From an uncultured Bacillota bacterium (lineage in GTDB: Bacteria; Bacillota; Clostridia; Christensenellales; QAND01), in assembly GCA_905188085.1 (NCBI GenBank), contig CAJJKN010000005.1, positions 75,777-139,776 on the forward strand: 64,000 nucleotides of DNA, read 5' to 3'. Below, one piece after another: positions 59,103-64,000 of the stretch. A program made the translations under genes and the position numbers. Each line of letters starts with the position of its first letter. Position 1 is the first letter of the stretch. Below the pieces are notes generated by a model. The model made no database searches and was not told the DNA's origin. It saw only the letters and a program-made list of their open reading frames with translations.

Positions 59103-59990
59103 TTATTCGTAGCCCAGCTCGCGCAGGGCGGACGGCGAATTGCGCCAATCTTCCCTGACCTTGACAAAGATCTGCAAAAATACCTTTGTCCCAAAGAAAA
59201 CTTCCAGTTCCTCTCTTGCGGCCCGGCCGATGTGTTTTAACATCGCGCCCTTTTTGCCGATGATGATGCCCTTATGGCTTTGCCGCTCGCAATAGATCAG
59301 CGCGTGAATTTCCACCACGCCGTCCTCGCGTTCCATGAATTTTTCCAGCTCCACCCCAATGCCGTGGGGCACTTCATCCCGAAGCGAATGCAGCAGTTTT
59401 TCACGGATGATTTCGCAGCAGAGGAACGATTCCGGCATATCCGAAGTTACGTCGGTCGGAAAATACGCCGGGCCGGGCGCCATTTGCGCCCGCAACAGAG
59501 TTAACAATACAGCCAGCCCGCTGCCGGTCTTGGCCGAGACGGGGCAAACGTGTGCGATCCCCTCTTCGGCAGACAGCCGGGCCGACAAAGATTCGATTTG
59601 CTCTTGAGGCGCAAGGTCTGTCTTGTTGAGTGCAACGAGCACGGGCACGCCGGCCTTTTGCGCGCGAAACAGCGCCTCTTCATCGCGGCTGCCGATGCCC
59701 TTTTGCGCATCGATAACAACAAGCGCCGCGTCTATATCCGTTAAGCTGTGGCGCACGGTGCCTTCCATATAGCGCCCCAGCTTGTTTTTCGGCTTTTGAA
59801 TGCCGGGCGTATCCAGCACAACCAGCTGATAGCCCGCGCCGTTTACCACGCCCATAATGCGGTTGCGCGTGGTCTGCGGCTTATCCGAAACGATGGCGAC
59901 CTTTTCCCCCACCATCGCATTGATCAAAGAGGATTTGCCCACGTTGGGGCGGCCGATAATGGCCACAAACCCGGAAACGAAAGTGTCCAT
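59103..59990 (-). CDS. era: Ribosome-assembly GTPase Era
   Basis: A 295-residue GTPase with a C-terminal KH domain. G1 is AIIGRPNVGKSSLIN, G2 lies in KPQTTRNRIMGV, G3 is LDTPGIQKPKN, G4 is VALNKTDL and G5 is CPVSAKTGSG. The KH part has IIIGKKGAMLKHIGRAAREELE and ends LQIFVKVREDWRNSPSALRELGYE. It binds the 3' end of 16S rRNA. It sits between ybeY and the yqzL-like gene. The cdd and dgkA genes often found between ybeY and era are absent. Confidence 0.97.
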   Translation of the reverse strand: MDTFVSGFVAIIGRPNVGKSSLINAMVGEKVAIVSDKPQTTRNRIMGVVNGAGYQLVVLDTPGIQKPKNKLGRYMEGTVRHSLTDIDAALVVIDAQKGIGSRDEEALFRAQKAGVPVLVALNKTDLAPQEQIESLSARLSAEEGIAHVCPVSAKTGSGLAVLLTLLRAQMAPGPAYFPTDVTSDMPESFLCCEIIREKLLHSLRDEVPHGIGVELEKFMEREDGVVEIHALIYCERQSHKGIIIGKKGAMLKHIGRAAREELEVFFGTKVFLQIFVKVREDWRNSPSALRELGYE

Positions 59991-60035
59991 CCGGCCTTCT
60001 CCTTTTTTGTGTATTTTAGCACGTTTTTTGGAAAA

Positions 60036-60557
60036 TTACAATGCGCTGTCTCTCAAAACGCCGCAGCTGCTTAAAATTTCTTGCGTAAGGTCGTTCATGC
60101 GCTTGTCGTCTTCCGGGGTCATATGGTCGTATCCCAAAAGGTGCAGCGTGCCGTGCACGGCCAAAAAGCAGATTTCGCGAAGTACGCTGTGGTTATATTC
60201 TTCGGCCTGTTCTACCGCGCGGCGGGTGGAAATGACGATATCGCCCAAAAGCACATAGCCGTTTTCCGGCTGCATCATCACACGCTCGGAAAGGGTACTG
60301 AGGTCGCCGGGAACGGCGTTTTCCCATTCAAAATACGGAAAGCTCAACACGTCCGTTTCGCTGTCTATCCCACGGGTTTTTTTGTTGAGCATGCGCATTT
60401 TGCGCGGGCCTACCAGGGAAATCTGCACCTGGCAGGGGGCAATGGAGTTTTTCGCGGTGTTCAACGCGGCCCGAACCGTTTTAATGATAATCTGCCGCTG
60501 AGGGATGGGCATGCGAACGATGGTTTGCAAATTATCCAATTGCACCTGCTTGTTCAT
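60036..60557 (-). CDS. ybeY: Endoribonuclease YbeY
   Basis: A 173-residue rRNA-maturation metalloprotein. The zinc-site signature is VHGTLHLLGYDHMTPEDDKRM (three His); LLGDIVISTRRAVEQAEEYNH and GIDSETDVLSFPYFE are the other family blocks. The start overlaps the YqfF-gene stop by 4 bases. It functions in 16S rRNA 3' processing together with Era. Confidence 0.96.
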   Translation of the reverse strand: MNKQVQLDNLQTIVRMPIPQRQIIIKTVRAALNTAKNSIAPCQVQISLVGPRKMRMLNKKTRGIDSETDVLSFPYFEWENAVPGDLSTLSERVMMQPENGYVLLGDIVISTRRAVEQAEEYNHSVLREICFLAVHGTLHLLGYDHMTPEDDKRMNDLTQEILSSCGVLRDSAL

Positions 60558-62683
60558 GACCTTGTTTCCTCTCTTTCACGTTTGATCTGCACATCCGGAT
60601 ATTGAATGCGCTGGTGATACATGCCGCGCAGCACCGATTCAAAGGCGCGCGCGATGGTGTTCAAATCCTGGAAGGTAAAATCCACCAGATCCAGCTGGCC
60701 GTCATCATAGCGCTGCTGGATGATTTTTTCCATAGTCTGTTTATAGTTGCCCGAAGCGCCGCCTGCGCGGGTGGCGGCCTCGGTGGCGTCTGCCAGCATA
60801 ATCAGCGCGGCCTCGCGCGAAGTGGGCTTACCGCCGTCATGGCGGAACAAAAGCGGCTCCACATCGGGATTTTGCTGCTTGGCTTTGTTGTAAAAATAAT
60901 AGATCAGCATGGTGCCGTGGTGCTGGCGCGCGATTTTGGCAATCTCCGGCGCAATGCCGGCTTCCAAAATCATGCGCTCGCCGTCTATGGGGTGGTTGCG
61001 AATGAGCCGGGCGCTTTCCAACGGCTTTAATTTATCGTGCGGGTTTGGCATATCCTGCGGCTGGTTTTCCGAATAAAACAGCGGCGCTTTCAATTTACCC
61101 ACATCGTGATAATAGGCGGCGGCCCTTGTCAACAGCGCATCTGCGCCCACGGCCTCGGCCGCAGCTTCGGCCAGGTTGCCCACCATGATGGAATGATGAT
61201 AGGTGCCCGGCGCTTCCATGGAAAGCTTATGCAAAAGCGGGTTGGTGGGGTTGCAAAGCTCCATGAGCTTCATCGGCGTTAAGACATGAAACACCTGTTC
61301 CCAAATGGGGGTGGAGCCCAAACACACCATGGCCGCCACCATCGCCACCAGCAGCGAAATCAAAACGCCTTCCAAAATCGTCATAAACCCACTGCCCAAC
61401 AACAGCCCCATGCAGATATACACAAGGCCGCCGGCAGCGCCGCCGGCCAGCCCGCAGCTTAACAGGCGCAGCCTGCTTTTGCAACGGTCCGCCAGATACG
61501 CCGAAACCGTGCTGGAGGCCATGCCGCTGAGCAGCATGATAAACGCTCCCTGCGCCGTGGCGCCGCTGATCATGGCCATCACGCCGATTAAAACGCTGGT
61601 AAGGTTCCCCAAGATCATGCCCACGCGGGCGCTGACGATCATGCTCATCGTCATCGCGATAAAGCACACCGGCACATAGCGCGGGTTTGTTTTGATGACA
61701 AGCAGCGCCGCCAGCAGCACAAAGGCGATGCAGATGCCGCTCATCAGAATGGTTTTTGTATCTATTTCCGGCATAACACGGGTTAATAGATACGTGCCTG
61801 CCGCGCCCAGCAACAGGATGCCCAAAATCAGCCCCAAATACAGCGGCACGCTGATGCCGCCGGCAATCATGCCGAGCTGCTGCAAAAGAGCCAGCTGCGC
61901 TTGGGACACCTGTTCGCCGGCCTTTACGATGGTCTGCCCTTTTTTGTATACCACGGGCACCACGTCGTTTTCCGCCTTGCGCTTGGCGTCTTCTGTGGCG
62001 TCCTCATCATAAAATAAATTGGCTTTCATATAGGTGGTAATGGGCTTGGCGGCCAGTTGCTTGCACACATCCGGCACCGGCAAAGCCTCCAGCTGTTTTT
62101 GCACGCCGGAAACGGCCAATGCCACGGCGTCCTCGCCGATGCCGTTTTCAAACGCGGCGTTGGAAGAATCCGTCGCCTGGGTTTTGGCGGCCTGCCATTG
62201 TTCGTCGGTAGCGGAAAGCAGGGCCAGCATGGTGGCTTTGTCCACCGATTCCGGCATTTGCTGGTTTAGTTCCTGATAAAACGCATCGGTTAAAATGCTT
62301 TCCACCGTTGGCTCTGCACCGGGCTGTTCGCCGGCTTCCCACCGGGCGCTGACCAGATCCAACTGCACAAAGGCTTTGTTGCGCACCTGATCCACTTGGT
62401 TGTAATAGGCTTGAATTTGCTCCTGCATGGCCACGGTTTCGGCGCCGTCTTTGGAATAGACGGGCGACACCGCTTCTCTGGCGCGCTTTTTCAAATCGTT
62501 TGTGGCAGCGGTATCCTCCACTTCGCGCGGGGCGGTGATGTTCTCCTGATAGACCGAGCCCACCTCCAGCTGATAGCTTTTGGGCGTTACCGCGATGGCG
62601 GAAAGCAAAATAACCACGGCCAACACAAGGCCCAGCGCCGTGTTGCGGCTCATGGTTTTTTCCAGCCTGTCCCCCAATGTCAT
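60554..62683 (-). CDS. 7TM-HD family phosphohydrolase (PgpH/YqfF)
   Basis: About 709 residues. It has an N-terminal transmembrane helix (about 18-38), an extracytoplasmic 7TMR-HDED domain (to about 275), seven transmembrane helices (about 280-470), then a cytosolic HD domain with TYHHSIMVGNLAEAAAEAVG, TRAAAYYHDVGKLKAPLFYSENQ, LIRNHPIDGERMILEAGI and ARQHHGTMLIYYFY. PgpH in Listeria degrades c-di-AMP with this architecture, so the same role is likely. The start at 62683 has AAGGAGG upstream. phoH, its usual upstream neighbour, is missing. A TGC-TATAAT extended -10 lies at 62818-62813. Confidence 0.93.
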   Translation of the reverse strand: MTLGDRLEKTMSRNTALGLVLAVVILLSAIAVTPKSYQLEVGSVYQENITAPREVEDTAATNDLKKRAREAVSPVYSKDGAETVAMQEQIQAYYNQVDQVRNKAFVQLDLVSARWEAGEQPGAEPTVESILTDAFYQELNQQMPESVDKATMLALLSATDEQWQAAKTQATDSSNAAFENGIGEDAVALAVSGVQKQLEALPVPDVCKQLAAKPITTYMKANLFYDEDATEDAKRKAENDVVPVVYKKGQTIVKAGEQVSQAQLALLQQLGMIAGGISVPLYLGLILGILLLGAAGTYLLTRVMPEIDTKTILMSGICIAFVLLAALLVIKTNPRYVPVCFIAMTMSMIVSARVGMILGNLTSVLIGVMAMISGATAQGAFIMLLSGMASSTVSAYLADRCKSRLRLLSCGLAGGAAGGLVYICMGLLLGSGFMTILEGVLISLLVAMVAAMVCLGSTPIWEQVFHVLTPMKLMELCNPTNPLLHKLSMEAPGTYHHSIMVGNLAEAAAEAVGADALLTRAAAYYHDVGKLKAPLFYSENQPQDMPNPHDKLKPLESARLIRNHPIDGERMILEAGIAPEIAKIARQHHGTMLIYYFYNKAKQQNPDVEPLLFRHDGGKPTSREAALIMLADATEAATRAGGASGNYKQTMEKIIQQRYDDGQLDLVDFTFQDLNTIARAFESVLRGMYHQRIQYPDVQIKREREETRS

Positions 62684-62812
62684 TTCGTTTCCTCCTTGCA
62701 GACGCACAACAGGAATGTGCAGCAGCGAATTTCGGGCCTACCCCGTAGTTGAGTATACGCCCAAACCGCGTTTGTTTATACAAAACGCCGGTGAAATGTC
62801 TATATTTCTTAA

Positions 62813-62822
62813 ATTATAGCAG
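62813..62822 (-). promoter_or_regulatory. Extended -10 promoter of the yqfF-ybeY-era operon
   Basis: Minus strand TG-C-TATAAT with TATAAT at 62818-62813, about 130 bases before the yqfF start. No strong -35 is seen. Confidence 0.45.
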
Positions 62823-62941
62823 AACGGAGCGGCAAAGTCACTGCAAACCCGCAAGACAACGGGCTTTGGGGTGGTTTTCTTTGCATTTGTCTGCTATGCT
62901 TGACAGAAAAAAAGCATTTCCTGCTTTCAACGGAGCAAAAA

Positions 62942-63586
62942 ATGAAAGTGATCGATCTAACCCATACGATTGAACCGGGCATGCCGGTGTATCCCGGCAC
63001 GGAGCCGCCTCGGTTTTTGCCGGCCAACAGCTATGAAAAGGACGGCTTTCGCGAAACGAAATTGCAGATGTATACCCATACCGGCACGCATATGGACCCG
63101 CCCGCGCACCTGTATGCCGACCGCCCCACGCTGGACGCGTTTCCGCCGGAACAGTTTATCGGCAAGGCGCTGGTGATTGACTGCACCGACGCCACGCCGA
63201 AAAGCGGCATTCCGCTGTCCGCCATTTTGCGCTACGGCGAAAAGGCAGAGCAGGCGGATTTTCTTCTCTTCTCCCTGGGGTGGGACCGGTTTTGGGGCAC
63301 GGAGGCGTATTTCGGCGATTACCCGTGTTTGACGGACGAGGCGCTTTGCTACATCATGGACGGGCAGTATAAGGGGATCGGGTTTGATGTGATCGGCCTG
63401 GATCCCATTGCCGACACCAAGCTGACCCGGCACAACAAGCTGTTTGCGCACAACGACATTGTGAACATCGAAAACCTGAAAAACCTTTCGCTCTGCGGAG
63501 AGGACCTTTTCTGGTTCAGCTGTTTTCCGCTGAAATTGGCCCATTGCGACGGCTCCCCCATCCGCGCCGTGGCATGGTTTGAGTGA
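62942..63586 (+). CDS. Cyclase / arylformamidase-like metal hydrolase
   Basis: A 214-residue member of the cyclase family (COG1878; kynurenine formamidase and relatives). The metal-binding signature H-T-G-T-H-M-D-P-P-A-H is at about 42-52, and IDLTHTIEPGMPVYPGTEPP is the typical N-terminus. GFDVIGLDPIADTKLTRHNKLFAHN follows the family pattern near the C-terminus. Sequence upstream of the ATG at 62942 is also open, but CGGAG lies 6 bases before this ATG. Tryptophan-pathway genes are not nearby, so the substrate remains open. It is divergent from the yqfF operon. Confidence 0.88.
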   Translation: MKVIDLTHTIEPGMPVYPGTEPPRFLPANSYEKDGFRETKLQMYTHTGTHMDPPAHLYADRPTLDAFPPEQFIGKALVIDCTDATPKSGIPLSAILRYGEKAEQADFLLFSLGWDRFWGTEAYFGDYPCLTDEALCYIMDGQYKGIGFDVIGLDPIADTKLTRHNKLFAHNDIVNIENLKNLSLCGEDLFWFSCFPLKLAHCDGSPIRAVAWFE

Positions 63587-63599
63587 GGCGACCGCGAGA

Positions 63600-64000
63600 G
63601 AAAAGGCAGGGCGCGCCTTTAGATGAATGAAAAACGCAAGCTTTGCCCTGCACATTCTATACCTTATCTCAACTCCAAAACCTGACGGGAAACGAAAACC
63701 CCGATTAGCACCTTCTACCGCCTATCTCAAGCCAAAAAATTTGATGGGAAACGAAAACCCTGCCCAACCGATATCCTCGGCAGCGCGGCGGTGGGCGGCT
63801 TGTAGCCGCTCCCTTTTCCGGCCAAAGTTTCTACATCCGGCCACCTTCCCTGCCCCGGGTAGCTTCCTCCGTTTTTCGCCTTCTTTCGCTTTCCGCCCGC
63901 GCGGTACATTCGAACAAAAATTGACCAGAAGTGGACACTCCTCCTATTGAGCAGGGGCTATCGAGGGGGACAGCGTCCCCGTCGAACGTTGAAAGGGGGT
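63600..64000. repeat. Dispersed intergenic repeat region, copy B (runs off the window)
   Basis: Homologous to 49143-49990. It contains two GA[CT]GGGAAACGAAAACC units, the CACCTTCTACCGCCTATCTCAA block, GCCAAAGTTTCTACATCCGGCCA, and the 52-bp core at 63949-64000, identical to 49673-49724. No gene is seen. Confidence 0.75.

Overview
The window is a chromosomal segment of an endospore-forming Gram-positive bacterium, most likely a gut-type Clostridia (order Eubacteriales, Ruminococcaceae/Oscillospiraceae-like). The evidence is a spoIIGA-sigE-sigG sporulation block, a mraZ-to-ftsZ cell-wall/division (dcw) cluster with a SpoVD-like transpeptidase, a dgt-dnaG-rpoD operon, and many small Zn-ribbon and YmxH/YqzL-type proteins. 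Core genes are fairly GC-rich. Almost all genes lie on the minus strand, so the operons below read from high to low coordinates.

Layout. 178-5054: an acetyltransferase (plus strand), then nrdR-pgeF-response regulator-histidine kinase. 5119-7914: spoIIGA, pro-sigE, sigG and ymxH, with Spo0A-like boxes in front of spoIIGA. 8387-21089: an eight-gene accessory island (SF1 helicase/Vsr-like nuclease, PC4-like protein, Ser/Thr kinase, coiled-coil protein, Zn-ribbon/FHA protein, radical-SAM protein, ClpB-like AAA+ protein, PP2C phosphatase), packed as one operon. It sits between ftsZ and spoIIGA, genes that are neighbours in many Clostridia. 21760-35485: ftsZ, ftsA-like, ftsQ, murA, ftsW, murD, mraY, murE, spoVD-like, ftsL, rsmH, mraZ. 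murF and murG are absent from the cluster.

35490-37095 is a long non-coding stretch. It holds MraZ-type GTGG boxes over a clear promoter, two diverged repeats, and eleven 19-bp palindromes set at a 42-bp pitch. 37096-46139: metallophosphoesterase and Zn-ribbon pair, acetyltransferase, ysxC, lon (CIRCE element upstream), a serine recombinase, clpX, clpP and trigger factor. 46316-46660 is RNase P RNA. 46667-48931: a Zn-ribbon coiled-coil protein, a NIF3-like protein and TrmK. 50045-53981: rpoD, dnaG, dgt. 54345 is a lone XRE regulator on the plus strand. 55335-62683: ppdK, recO, a hidden yqzL-like gene, era, ybeY and a PgpH/YqfF HD hydrolase. A plus-strand cyclase-family gene and a dispersed repeat close the window; the same repeat family also fills 49143-49990.

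Most promising novelties. (1) The island couples a reversible phospho-signalling circuit (kinase, FHA reader, PP2C eraser) to a helicase-nuclease, a remodelling ATPase and a radical-SAM enzyme; I read it as a candidate defence or stress system. (2) The palindrome array at 36549-37020 has a helical-turn-locked period, and I know no name for it.
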